Assembly (NCBI GenBank): GCA_036583965.1
Contig: JAZBQD010000015.1
Coordinates: 22,845,310-22,909,309, forward strand
Reading direction: 5' to 3'
DNA length: 64,000 nt
From: Prunella strophiata
Taxonomy: Eukaryota > Chordata > Aves > Passeriformes > Prunellidae
Of the stretch, positions 27,862 through 42,800 are shown in pieces (within the stretch, counting starts at the first letter, position 1; the number at the start of each line of letters is the position of its first letter). The translations under genes were made by a program, and so were the position numbers. The notes under the pieces are model-generated. The model saw nothing but the letters and a program-made list of their open reading frames with translations. It was not told the origin of the DNA and made no database searches.

Positions 27862-30800
27862 CTAAAACCAGAAAAAAAAGTTCGTTATTAGAAGAGGACT
27901 GATTCAACAGCAAGCAACCTTCCCCAAGGTAGGTACCAACCCCGCATTTCTTAAAATATCTAACAGGACCTGCTGGCTGAGAGGCATTGACTTGGGCTAG
28001 ATTTAAATAAGTATTAACACCTAAGAATTTTTAGCAACCGATTAGTCTTTTTTCCAAAAGCAAAAATGTTCTATGCAGCTGACAGCTATCTTTATCACAC
28101 AGACAGCACCTACAGCACTGCATTTGGGAGCCTCCAGCAACGAACTAGTTCCTTTCTAGTAAGGCTACTGCATCCTGGTTTAATGTTCATATTTCTCTGT
28201 ATATCCTCCTGCACCTACTCCAGATAGCACCAGGAAGTATCATCCATCATTTCAAATTCTAATGCTACAAAAACATCAAGTTAGCTGAGCAGCCTGGAGT
28301 CCCACATTAGTTTTAACACAACAAACAAATTATGTAATTGCTGTTCACATAGGAAACCACACTCCCCAAACTAGCTCACTACTGCTCGTTTTTTTCCAGT
28401 ATGTAAACCTCAAACCATGGGCCAAAACCATGAATCTACCTGCTGGAAACATTTTGTACAGGCCACAGCTTGCACCCCCCACTTTGATCTGCTTTCATGG
28501 CAAACTCTTGAGCCAGGAACAGGGAGTGAGTCACAGCTGGTGGCTCATCACCTGCTTGCTGCTGCCTTCATTTTGCAGGAGTCCCACAGTCCCTCCCTCC
28601 TCACCTACATGAACCACAACTGCATCCATCACATTCACGGCAACCTACACAGAGGATAAGCCACACAGCTCACAATTACTCCTGAGAAAGACTAAGTCAC
28701 CTGCACCAGCTCCAAGTTTAAAAAAGATTACTTTTTATTTCAGGAAGTGCTAATGAACTGTATGCTCTGATTACAGATTAAAGCCCCACATTGTTCCCCA
28801 AAATAAGACTTTTTTTCTTGTGTGAGATAGCTAAGGCATCCTAACAGGGAACTAAAATTAAGAAGTCGCTACAGTGATTCATACCTTGGCAAACCATTTT
28901 GCTCTAGAATTTCCCAGGCAGAAGTCTGGCAAAGGCAAATCCTGCCAGGCCAATCCAGATCTGCTCCCATCAAACCCCTTGTGAGCACAGCCATGAACCT
29001 GAACTGTTGTGCTTGATGGAGCAGTGAGACATCTGGCAGAGGCAATGACAGACTTTCTCAGCATGCAGAAGCTGCTCCCCCAGGCCTCGCACAGGGCTGA
29101 TGCTCACAACACCCCTTGCTACAGCCACAGCTTTGAACAGTGAAGAGCAGAGCAGCAAATACTCCAGTGCCTCCTGCCTGTGCTTCACAACACAGTCCCA
29201 GGTTGGGAAGTCCTCTATATCACCTACTTTTTCTTTAATCTGCACTGCCTGCCATCAATACAGCATCAGCCTAAACCAAGGAGAAACTGGGCTGAAACAA
29301 GGCTCAGACTTGAAGCTGCTCAGACTTCATCGCTCTGCTACAACCTGATCCAGGCAATCTTCCTCCTATGAATCCAAGCACAGATACTTCCTTACAAAAT
29401 AGGGATGAAACCTCTCACCAGGCCTCATCTAAATAAGTATGTTATCTGTGATCACACACATTTTACTCTAAGTTACTGCTTTGAAAGTGTAATTAGTTTC
29501 ACACCAAAGTAGTTTGGCAAGTGAGCTTGCACAGATATAACTACCTTTTTTAAGCTCTGCACACATTATCTTGTATCAAAGTCTGACACTCAAGACAGAA
29601 GAACCTCTAAAAGTTATTTCTCAGCACTGTTTTTGAATTTTCTTTACATGCCTCACAGCATTAGTTACAATACACGAGTATTGTATTGTGTTGACTGGTT
29701 TTATGGTTAGAATTACCAAGCCACCAAATACAAAATGATTTTGATCTGCAGAAGGTAAAGACAAAATACAAACTGCCAGGTAGAAAGTAGTAAGAAGGAA
29801 ATGGAAAAGAAACTAGGAGCTTTTTTATGTGTACTTGCTGCGGTCCTAGGCTCCAAAATCAAATTCAGGTCCCTGAATACTGAAGCCCAGGATCTGGAAC
29901 AACAATTAACTGCCATTAACTGCCAAATAATCATTCCTATTTAATAACATACGAGAAATAAACAGCCTTTGCAAACATCAAAACTGAACCAACAGCCCTT
30001 CAAACTTAAAAAGCAAGGCCTCAGTCACAGGGCCAGTCTAAAGTTATTTAGTAATCCCATGATTTCCATGAAGTGGGGAAGGACGTCAGTCATCAGAATG
30101 CGAAGGGGACAGCCCAGAAAATACATTTTTCTGCAGGTACAAATCAATATGCACTACTTATGAACTTACACGTTTATACAAATTATCTACAAGTTACAGC
30201 AAGTTAAATGCTTTTGGTAGTCCACAGGGGGAAACACTACTCCCACCCCACCCCCACAACCACATTGAAGGGTTTCAGTGAGCGAGCTCTTGGTGTGAAG
30301 TCACAGCCACCTGTAGGAAGCAGCCACTGCTCCCAGCTCCAACTCGGCCACTGCACTCCCTGCCTCAATAAACTGCAAACTCAGTTCAAGGCCACTGCAA
30401 AAGCTTTCAAAATACAAGTCACTGGGAGAAGAAAACAAGGGCAGAAAATACTAAAGGTTTTAATTAACTGTTCCCTAGGAACAATTTAAGAGAAAACAGC
30501 TCCAACCAGGATCATTTAATAATCATCATGGCTTGAAATCAAGAGACACAAGCTCCAGAACTTGTGCTTGAAGACTCTATTTTGAGCTTGTTGTGAAAAT
30601 AATCACTAACTGGACCTTAAACAGGAATCCTGGGAAAGTTAAGGACTATTACGAAAGACAAGATAAATTGCATCTCTTCTAGATTGAAACTTTTTTCTGT
30701 GATGGATAAACATTCCCACCTGCCAGCCTCAAGGCTGTAAATGCCAGAGACTGCTGCTACCAATTCCACCTTTCCAAGGCATTAATTGTATTTTCCCACA

Positions 30801-33800
30801 CTAACAGATCGGACTTTTTAGAATAAGCATTCAGATGTTTTTCTCTTGAGTTTTTAAAGAACTAAAAATTAAAAATCCATCTGAAATCCTATGCACACTA
30901 ATGCTCATACACCTTCACCAGCCTTTTCTAAGAAAGGAAGTAAGTTCAGAAATGGATGGGAAACTATCCAAAATACATCCTGATTACAAATACTCATGAA
31001 ACAGTGACAAAAATATACCAAAAATACAAGAGTAAGCATCCCTAACTGACAGGAGCTGAAGTTACAAGAAATGCACCTCTTCCTCTCATGAGCACACCGA
31101 TCAAGGAAATTTAAACTAAAATACTGTCTGGAGACACAAAGGAACTTTTAACCCCAAGATGTCACAGTCCAAAAGCAAAGTTATCAATTACCAGTCTTTA
31201 AAAATTACAATCTTGTCATAAAGCATATTCAGATCTATTGTAAGAGATAGCAGATCATCATGCCCAGGAACTGGGTGGCAATATCCTCCTCTCTTCCAGT
31301 TAAATTTTATTCTGAAGCTTCTACTGTGAGCCACCATGAAGATGCAGGAGGTCAAGATCAGATCAAACAAAGTGATTCCTGATTGATGGCAAATTGCTGA
31401 AAACATGCCTAAATGCTTCCTCAAGCAAGTGAGGAATAAACCAGAACTACAGGCTTCAAAATAAAAGGTTAGACAGCTCCACTTAAGGAAGAGTGTCTTA
31501 TACATAGTCTCACAGTTTATGGATACTGTGAAATCATTCAGACTTCTATCATATGTGAATAATTTCACACTTCTGGTACACAAACTCCTAAAAGTCCTGA
31601 GGCCTTTATGCAAGGGGGACTCCATTTGTGATGGACTGACAGTCATCACAGACATCAGATTCATTCGCTGTGTCGGACAGCAGCACAATACTAGCTGCTA
31701 GTCAAAACATTACAAAACCCACCCCCAAACAAACCAAAAGAACACAAACAGATCACTTTGTAAGAAGAGTAGCTACAAAGAGCTACTTCATAAGCAGGGT
31801 TTAGCAGCCTTTCCAAATAAATAAATATCAGCTTTCAAAATGCTGCAATACTTTCAGTTTGTTCCTCTCACACACATACTCATAGTTCCTTTCATTATGA
31901 AAATGCTAGGCAAAGGCTTTCATTTCCATGGCATAATATGCTATTTAAAGGTGACAAAATATTTCATGACACAGAAAGCCCCAACTCTTCTACAATATAA
32001 AGAACTGGTTTTGACATTTAAGTTATTTCCACTTTTATTCACAAGAAGCTTCTAGAGAAAGAACAATTCTGTTATCAAGATATCAAGATCTTGCTCCTGT
32101 ATTTGAGTCTAGTTTTACACTTGTATCCTGTTGGTGAGAACAACCACCTTCAATGTGATCAAACAATGGACTGAAATTTTTGAAGCACTAACAAGTTATC
32201 CACTTGCCTAAAACAATCCGTGTTGAGGAAGTCATGCACTTTACAGTTATTAACATTCCAAACTACTGCAGCAGGAAAATAACTACATTAGGGTTGCTGT
32301 GCACTGACAAGTCACTTTCCACATAATTTTTTCTTTCTGCCACTGTATCCTGGAGACCAAACCAATGATCTCCCAGGACTCAATGCTTCTACAGGTCTTA
32401 TAAAATAAACATTCTATTTTATATGCTAGCTCTGCTTGTGATAGTGGCCAGACTAAACTGCACAGAATTCCTGCAGCTGAGGACAGACATAAGGAGTCAA
32501 CCAAAAAGAATGCAACCCTGACTGACACAGTTACACCCAATTCACTACCAGTACATTAGCACTGTAGCAGTTAGCATTAGCACCATAAGCAGAACCACAA
32601 ATAACAAAGGTGCTGGAGGGGAGAAATGAGATTAAAAAGCTGTTATGGCACAGTGATGCAGATTGCATACAGCTCACCACAAAAATATTTCCTCACCCCA
32701 GCTCAGTGCATACTACCATCACAACCAGCACTCCCTTCAGGCTGTAGGACAGGCACAGAGGGTGTGCAGGAGAGAGACACAACCCAAATTCCCAAGTTTC
32801 TTCAGCAAGACAGCAGAACTGGCAGTGTTCCCTTACTTCTGGCTTGGGCAAGAACAAGTCAAGTCCAGTGTACAGTCCTTGCTAACAATTGTTAATTAAT
32901 AAGCATCTGACTTTTAGCACTATTTTTCTTCAACACTCCTTCAAGGGAGAAAAATATTACTGGCCTTGTTATAATTGTCAGTTCATCTATCATCATCTTT
33001 GCAATTAGCTATTAGAGGCTGTTAACAACTACATTTAACACATTACATTAATACAAACCAGGCAGTCTCAGAGCCATGGTATCAGGACACAAGCAGTTTA
33101 TCCATTCCTATGAATACTCACAGTTAAGGTGACAGCTTTAAAGAAAAAGAAGCATATTTAAGCTGCTGCAAAAAGCACAAGAGCTCAAAACTAACCACAA
33201 AGGTCATCCAGTCCTAAAGCTGCAGCAGGATCCTGGATGTTTCAAAGCCAGATTCAGTAACATAAGTCTAATAAAAAAGTCTCACTAACCACACCATCAG
33301 AATGGCCAAGTGAGATCTAGATATGGGTGCACTGAAGCAAATGTAGGGAATAGAAGAGTCAGAAATGGAGGAGTACAAACAGGAATAAAGACAGAAAAGG
33401 CAGAAACAGCAGATCTAAATCAAAGCACATTGTACCTTGCCACCCAATAAACTTCTAAATAATTATCCAGTTGTCATAGAGAGCCCTTGTTCTCACACCT
33501 GCACATACAACACCAGCAACTATGCTACACCACATATATTCAAATTAACCAAGTCACCTTCTTACCTAAAGGTAACATACGTGCTTCATAAAAGTTTCTA
33601 AGTCTCTTAATAGGAAGCAAAAGTTACAGGTTTTATCGTGTTTGACTCCACAGCTTGAAGGTTCTGAATAAAACAGAAATTTTAAACAGAAATTCATTTT
33701 GCTTCATTATACTTAAATTACACAAATTAAACATATATGAAAGGTACAGAAGAGCAAAAAAATTTTTTGCAAGACAGAGACAAATAAATCATAAACCAAA

Positions 33801-36800
33801 GACAGACAAGAACTATCTGCAGACCAGGTATGTAATGTGCATTAAATGACTGGTTTGTAAGATGACTCATTATTTGGATTCACAAAAGAAAATATCACTC
33901 TTCCTAAAAAGAGTTCATCAGGCAGAATCAGTCAGTTACATGGAAGTATTTTAGTAACAAGTTTCAAATTATTATATATTATATTATCACATCAGACTCA
34001 TACAATTTTCTTCTTGGACTTTATCTAGGCAAGGAAGACAGGCTAATGAGAAACTGCAACTGTTGCAGTTCAGTAACTGAGTTACAGTTGCATAAACACC
34101 AACAATTAAGTTACCCAGAACCCTCACACATCCCTCACTTAAAGCTGTGTCTGAAACAGTAGTATCACTACTTTTTGTGGACAAACTTCCAGCTATAAAG
34201 GCACCTCAGTACTGTTATACAATATGGTGACCTCTATCAATATCATATATATTGCTCTTAAGAGCAACATTTGACATGCTATACTACTACCAAGTAAAAC
34301 ACAAGTGTAAATTTCTGAAGTGCAACCTGTTTAAGGAAACTTATCCCTGTTTAACGTGCTGAAAATAGTTCCAGTGTAGAAAACTGCTGAACTAAAAACA
34401 TGCACAGATCTGATACAAGTGAGAAGACAAATCAGCATGTTTTAAATCTTACTTCAGCCTCACTAGTTACACCTCCTACCCTGCATCCTTCAGTACATCC
34501 AGAGAAGGATGATAGTGACGCTTGTCCTGGTTGGCAAAATTACATTTTCTATGGACTTAGAGCTCATCAATTGTCATCAGAATCCAAGCATCATGCACAA
34601 GCCACCTTTATGGTCCTTGACAGATAGGGCTAATAACAACAGCTTGATTAAACAGAATATAGAAAGAAACATTTAATTAAACTTTATCTCTATAATTCAG
34701 CATGTATAATAAAATAAAATACTGAGGAAAATTAAGTGTTAAGTTTCCATCAACCCATTTTTTAATCTATTAGTGTTTCATTCAATTATCTACAGTTACT
34801 TAAATACATCTGTAACAATTACCTGATGGCTTTTTTGGTATTAGTAATATATTTGCCTTATTCACCAGTTGCTTTTTATTAAATAGTAAGAAGAACAATT
34901 TGAGCCTAAAGTTAAGTGAAATAAAAAAAAATTCACCCACAAAAATATTATGTTGATAGGAGATATGGGTATGACAAATATTTTCTAAAGGTCGTTATCA
35001 CTGCTAAAAGCTGACACAAGAGCAACAACAAAATGCCTGCTCTGTGCTGGAGCTAGCTGGATGCTATTTAAAACACAAGACAACAACTGTCACTTAAAGA
35101 GAAATACAGTCTTCTAGCAAGCAGTTCTCTTAATGATTCTCTTCAAAAAAATATTCCCCAAACTGTTGTATTTAACAGTCTTGCTACCACCATCATAACC
35201 AGCTGGTAAGGATATAGAGGATAATCCTGATAATATGTCAAAGATGTACCAAGTGCAACAAAAAACTTCATCACAATACTGAAAAGAAAGAAGACCAGAT
35301 ATATTAAAGAGACTTCATCAAGGCAGAGATGATAGCAGGAAATGAGGCAATAAGATCCCTCTGAACTTCAGCACAGTCTTTGTCCAGATAATCACTTCTG
35401 ACTGACCTGGTTAATGGTTGCAGTGTTCAGACAGGTACTGATAGTGGGACAGAAACTTTGACTTGATTTACAGACCAAAAAAAAAAGCCCTTTTCCTTAT
35501 GGCAATGTAAGCTATTGAATCTTCAAATCATTTCACACACCCTTAATAAATACTGGTATTTAATAAAAGCAAAAAAGCTGCAAGATAAAACACTAGAAAA
35601 GATGATGGCAACACCAAGGCTGCTTCAGATTACAGATGCAAAGATGCTTGCAACATTTTATTCTGAACACTGTAAAGGAACAGTGTAAGCAGCAATCGGT
35701 AGCACACTGACAGGAAGAGGATGTTACTGTGGACCTCTCCCAAGTCTCATTTTAAGATTCTCATGATTTTTAGGATTTTCTATATGAACGTTTTTTTTTT
35801 TCCTGCCCCCCATAGAAGACATCTTCCTGCATTGTGCAAGCCTGTGGAGCAATGGCTCCAGTGTGGGAGAAACACAGATTAGCTAACTCACCCCCTTACT
35901 GGTATATCCAGTATGACCCAGCAATCTTAACCCTTCATTTGTCTCAACCTGTTGGCCAATGCTGTGGCATCAACCACAGAAACCATGCCGGAAACATGTT
36001 AACAGCAACCACATTACTTCATACTGTGCAGCCTTGAATACTCTGCCTTGACAAAGCTTTAGAAACCTTCAGATTATTTCTGAGTCCAGCATATACTCAT
36101 GTCCAACTACATCATGAAAGTCATGAAAGCAAATCCATGCATTTGTCTGGTTGGATGTCATCATAAACCTATAATTACTACAATGATCCATATGACAGTT
36201 CATACAAACTATAATTAACTGTTTTGTTTTTAACTTCTGCACACGACCATCACAAAGCAAATCCCACTAAAATTCTTCTTGAAAGTACAGCGTAGAAATT
36301 CTTGTTTTAACTGGCTGACATCTTATAGTTTAGTAATTCTCTCTTCAAATTACAGTTAATTTTTGTATAATCTAATTTCTATTTTACAAACAAGGACTGC
36401 TCTTTCACTTTAGTTCACCAGTTGTGTAATAATTGCTCATATAATGTAAATAATTCTAAATGTGTAACAACAACAAAAAGACCTCACTTTATTCTCAAAC
36501 CTGCATGCCAAGTGCATTGCATTTCAAGTTTGCATTATCCAAATGAGTCAGGAAGTCCTGAGTTAAGATTGCCTAGAAAGGCCAATTCTATCTTCAGTAT
36601 GGAGATCATTTCTAGGGAGATCTTTCAAGATCTATGACCTTATATTCCCTAACCCACTCAGAAGCTCGTTTGGGTACAGAAAGCTATTTTTAGCAAAAGA
36701 CTATTTATTTTGCCAAGCAGCATATGTATTAGCACAGTAAGAGCAGAGCAATGCTGGTTTACTATGCAGGCTACTCTGCTGAATAATTACCACACTCCTT

Positions 36801-39800
36801 GAGCTGCTGTATGCAGGCAAAACCGTCTAAGTTCTGCACATTAGCTGCTCACAAGGTTTGGTATTTAACACCATAAACCTCAGCTGGAAATAGAACACCA
36901 ACTTAACCTGCTTGTAAACAGAAAGTCCAACTCCCACATCCAGAAGAGTTATAATTCTAAGTAATCACAGAGGAGACACAAAGAAAATAAAGGCATGCAG
37001 AAGAGGGCTGTCCCACCAGACATGTCTGGCCTGTTTTAAACCTGCCCTGCATGAAGGATCAGAGGAACCACCTTGGCCATAAGGCCACGTGCAGGAAGAG
37101 CAGCACCCCTGCTCCAAGCAAGAAACATGTGGCACCCATGAAAGAAACAGAAAAATGCAGAATTACTGAGTTCAAAGCTGCTCCCAGTATCTTCTCCTGC
37201 TTGGAGAAAACATGAAAGATTGAAATGCAAGCAGTACTAAAGGGTTTGTACCACAGGGAAGTACACCATCAGGAGACCTCAATGCATTCCTAGACCAGTT
37301 GGAAGGGGATATATTTCCCTGCTGTCCCCTGCAGCACAGGAAGTCATCCCTGAATGCCTCTAAGGGGAGAAGATACCTCACTGCAGAAGTCCAGGAGGAA
37401 CATTCTTGTAAGAGGTCCAACTTTTTAATGAAGTCAGCTGCTTATTACCACTGTCAGGCTTCTATTTACAATAAACCATGGTAGCTGGTACTGTTTTTGT
37501 CTTCTGGCATGACAGAGACAGAGCTGCTGCTGGGAAGAAACACATAATTCTCCATCCCCCACCTGGTAGTCAGGGGTTGCAGCAAACAGAGCAACTATCT
37601 AAACTAACTTCTCTATGTCCTTACCCACCTCTTGAAAGGCTGAGCATTTCCCAAGCACCTACACAGCCTTACCTGGCTCTGAGCAGCACTTCAAGAGCTG
37701 AGCTGCTGCCACATTTAGATAAGGAAATTCTTAACACTGTTCAAGATGTAAAAGAGGAGGTTGCCAGCATGAGCATGTGAAACAGCTAGAATTAAAGGAA
37801 TTATTATAGAAGTAACCAACCAAAAATATACACAAAAAAAAAAAAAAAATCCCCCAAACCACAGCACACAGCCAAAAACCCTGAAAGCTTGAATTCTGCA
37901 GAGATGAACAGGCAAGCCTGATCCACCATGAATAGTGCTCAACTTTGACAAACTCATCTCTCAAAGCACAGAAAGCAAGATCCAGGCAACTACAGGCACA
38001 GCAAATACTTGCAGCTGTCAGCATACTAAAACAGGGATAAGTAAAAAGGCTGATATTTTGTGTATCTAAATATTATGTATTAATAAAGTACATAACACAA
38101 GTGTGCCCTTGAAAATTAATTAACAAGCAACTCACTAAAAAAGTCCAGTATTCAGATCAAGTTTTTGTTGTCATGGGAAAACATCTCAGTATTTTGACTT
38201 GCCATTTGCATGTATTTAGGAGCACTATCAGTGGTTTAGCTTAACTTCTGGTGCTAGCAAACTGCATCTTTCATCTTAACCAAAGCACTGGGGGCATACA
38301 TCAGAATATAATTTCAAAATCAATTTCCACAGAGCTGAAGTTCAAAAAAAGCTGAAGTTTGTTCTAAAGTTTTCCACAGTTCTAAGTAGATAAAAGACAT
38401 CAGAAGAAACACAGACAACAGATCAGCACCTTTGAAATGTGCCTGAAGAGTCAAGGGCAGAGGACAGCAGCCTGGGATCCTGCTGCACCTCAAGAAGCTC
38501 CAGGAGACACAAACCCCATCTGCTGGGTCAGTGCCTAAAAGATCACTTGACCAGGCATTGATATCAAACACTGGGATGTATTTTTCTGGTTACAATTTAA
38601 TGTTTCCCTACTCCAACTGTTTAGCTGTTTGGAGAGTCTCTCCCACAAGACTCCAGTTTGGCAGCAGGGACTCACCCCTCCCTTCTAGGCAGCCTGGACA
38701 GGCGCCGGGTGTGCCCCTCCCATCCGATACACTGCTTTTCAAGGCACAGCTTAACTGGGCATAGCCCACTTCGGGCCACACATCTGGGCTAGCAAATCAC
38801 TTGACAGATATACACACTTAACATTAAATGAACACTGGGTGAGCAGCATGAAAAAAAAAACCAAAAAAAAAACTAGTCAAAAGGACCTGACCAATTTCTG
38901 AGCAAGCTAGATCCTACTTCAGCTTTGTCAACCCAGCATAACAAAGAGAACCCACTGCATAAATATTTTAAATTTTAGAACAGACCTATTTAAATTTTTT
39001 TGAGGAGGGGACATAGCATCATTAGCATAGAAAAACACAGATGCAGCTGTTCTACAAGAACTATTGCCAAATTAATCTTGCAAGCAATTTTCCAAAACCA
39101 GATTGGCTGTGTGGTTTGTTGTTGTTATGGATTATTACAGCATACATGGAGGTAACTTGTTCATGGCTACCCAGACCATCTCTCAGCCAATGTGAAAAAG
39201 AGGATTTGATTTCCAATGACTGAAATAAATTGTATTTTTCAGCATGCTTCTTGCAGCAACTTGAACTGCCAAGTACAGAACAATTACAGAAAGATCTCTA
39301 TGCATCTGTAAGACACAAGTATACATTAAAAATAGCACCTCCTGGACCTCAGGGCACCTGCTTGTTTCAGCACCTGAGAGCTACCAGACCAGCTGCACAT
39401 TCCAAAAACCTTCATCAAGTTCACAGAACTTATTTTTCCTTTTTTTTTTCCCACAAATGCAAACCTGTGACACACCAGCCTGTTCAGTGGCTCATGTATT
39501 TTTATTATGCACAGGGTACTTAAACAAGATAGCTTAAAAAAAAAAAAAAAAAACAAAACCAAACTTTCTAAGTTTTCTTCAGTTCACTTTTATTACCATT
39601 ATGAGAGAAGTTACTGACTTCACTAACAGTCTAACAAGGACTAGAGGACAGGTAATAATTCACAGCATGACCAAACTAGAGAGAGTTACCAAGCAGTCAG
39701 AGCCTGATGAGAGCCATTAATTTTCTACAAAGTACTACAACACAAAAGGACTTTCACTTTTAGCAAGGCATGTTTTAAAAGAGAGCAAAGTTTTCCTATG

Positions 39801-42800
39801 GAGTCTCACAATTTACAAGCACAGCAACATAACATCATTGCTATTTTTATTATATCAATTTTTTTTCACCTGCATGTGTTCTTTGAACCCTTATATAGGA
39901 AAAGAAGCTGCACAACAAAGAGTTTTCTTTTATCAGCTCAGTAATTTCAAGCATTTCCACAAAACTAAACAAGACACAAGCCATGTAACAACACAACCTC
40001 CTCTTCTCTGAGCAGGTGCAATCACCTCAACTTTCTCCTGCTCCTGACCCACCTAAGCTAAGAAATTTCTACTTTAAGGGCTAACTCTAATAATATATTC
40101 TACTGTAGAAATACTTTCAGGAAGCCAGGCTGACCTAACAAGATCAGACAAAACACTGCTGGAGCACATTTTCAATATTATAGGAGAAAAAACAGAATAC
40201 ACAGACATACTGAACTCTTTCAAGTTCTTCACTCCTTGATTAAAAAAAGCTCCAAGTAACTTCTACCACTAGTTCACCAGCAAGAATGGACTAAGGACAA
40301 GTATGACTGGATGCAGGGAATCCTCTTCCTACTGTTTAAAACCACTGAAACAAGTTGCCCAAATTGGTACCAAAAATGGCTCACACCCCAGTAACCATGT
40401 GCAGGGCTGGGATTGGGAGAGCAGCTGAAACACAGCTCAGGGCTCGGAATCAAACTGCATGTGATTTTCAGAAAGCTTGACAACACTGAAGTGCTGCAAT
40501 CATGCTGATCCCCACCAGTATTTAAAATATATTTATCCAGCATTATTTAAAAACACGTAAGCCAATATGCCAAGGGTTGAATTCTCCTTCTGAGCAAGGG
40601 ACACAAGACTTTTCTTACGTCAAATGCTGCTACCTGGTGACACATGGATGAATGATGAAGGTCTAGAAAAGCCAACATCTGACAGCTGTTAATAAAAGCC
40701 AAAAGGAAAGCTATAACAATGATACCATAAATAAAATTCGTCAATCTTCAATCTAACCAGCTTTTCAAACATAACCTGTGTGTTAAAAGGGCAGTTCACT
40801 TGCCTCAATGCTGTTAACCTAGATCAGAGAGAGGGGTGGAGGGGGAACTAATCATTGTCACACAGCTTTCAGAACAGAAGTACACTGAAAATCACTCTCA
40901 CAAGTTTTACATTACCAAGTATTGACAGCTAAGGCAGGAGAAATTTAAAGCAGAAGGAGAAGGGTAAAAACAAGGAGTTACTTCCTGAAAGAACCCCTTA
41001 ATCACAGCAGCTTTCTGTAGGTGATGGCCTTCCTGGGAAATGCAATCACCGGCCCTTTTCCCTTCCACTGCTTGTCAGATATGTTTGATTTATTTCAGTT
41101 ATATGGAAAGCAACTGGACTACAGACTATCTAGAGGACAAATGGAAAACTTCACAAAGGTTTGCACTGAAGTTAACCTGCACAAGGAAGAGATGCTGACA
41201 ACCTGAACAGCTGCATGTATGGTACACTGTTAATTTGGTTAGCAAATTATGTGTACACTTTGGAAATGCAGATGTTAAAGAACATGCTGTAACTTTTCCT
41301 TTTTCAGAAGGCATACTAAGCACTTAAAAGCAAAACAGTCAACTCTAGAAGATATGCTGGAAGCATAAGAAGCACTTAAAGCTAAAGCTGCAGATACAAA
41401 GATCATATTTATCACTATTTAGCATCCCCCTGTGTCTGCTTGAATCAGTAAAATTTCTCAAGAGATTGCCTCTCCACACAGTAACTAACTGCTTGCATGT
41501 CTTCTCACTTTCATTCACCCACATTCTTACAACCCCCATTACCTTGGGGATTGGAGGGCAGGGTGATGCAGCAACAACATTCCTGTATTTGAAATTCTTA
41601 ACTTTCAACTGGTTTTTTTTTTTTTTTTTCTTCTTTTACAGTCTGACAAATGCCAAAATCCTGCTACATTATATACACAATATGCTTAACACTGTTTTGC
41701 TGTAAAATAAAATGATGCAAAGAGAAAAAAAAGAAAGTCACTCACTTCCACTTCATTTTTAAAATCCTTATTTATAATCACTAATAAGAAAAAAAAAAAA
41801 TGAACAAAAAAAAAAAAGACTATGTCCAAAGAAGCACTACTCTTACCTATGAATGCAACTAAAGTCAACATGTGTGCATTTTTGACTGTGTAGCAATTAA
41901 AGTGGCAGGTGGAAAAACATGCAGTACTCGCCTCTTTAATAACCCTTCTCCACAATAATTTATTTTCATAAAAGGAGAATCTTTGTCCTACAAGTCTCAA
42001 TCAAGCCACTTCTCATGTGTACCGACTCATTTATTTCAACCAGACTACTCTTTCAGCCTTGAATTTGCAGGACTCTGCTTGCTAACATCATCATATCTTA
42101 CAGTTCACAACAATAAAATAATCTTTAGTAAACATATTCTACCATGCCTATCTATAGAATAGTTTTTCACCCCCCCTCAAATATAAAAACAAGTCCTCCA
42201 ATGAATCATGAAGACAAAAGTTATCCTACAACAGCAAACTTGGCACTTGCTGCATTAGGGAGAACGTTTTAAATACATGTTTTTATTTCAGAAATCCCTA
42301 TTTGCCTGTATGAATTCTCTTTTGGAATATTATACTTTCATCCAAATACTGAATTAGTTCATGAAAGTAGTAAAATATACATATATAAGCATGATCTGTA
42401 ACTTAAAAGAAATACAAAAATTAAATGGAAAAAAATAAGCTTGAATATTAACACAGCTTGAAATAAGTCACAAATGTACCTTTACAATTTTGAAGCTGTA
42501 CAGAATAAGGTTTCAATTCCTAGAACAAAATCAAGAATTTATATTTCATACCTACCATCATCTAAGAATTGTATTAGTTGTTAATACTGGGATTTCCTTA
42601 TTTAATATCACCCATTAATAAGTGTACTTTAAGGACAAAAATTGGCATGCCATTTGTTTGCTAGGCCATCACTTCCAACATTTTATCTAACACACATTTT
42701 CAGAAAATCAGGTCTGCAAGTACTAAAAAATGCAACTCTTGCCTTATCTATGTGCCATGCCTTGACCCTAAGCTTTCACTTAAACACCTCTAGCCCTCTT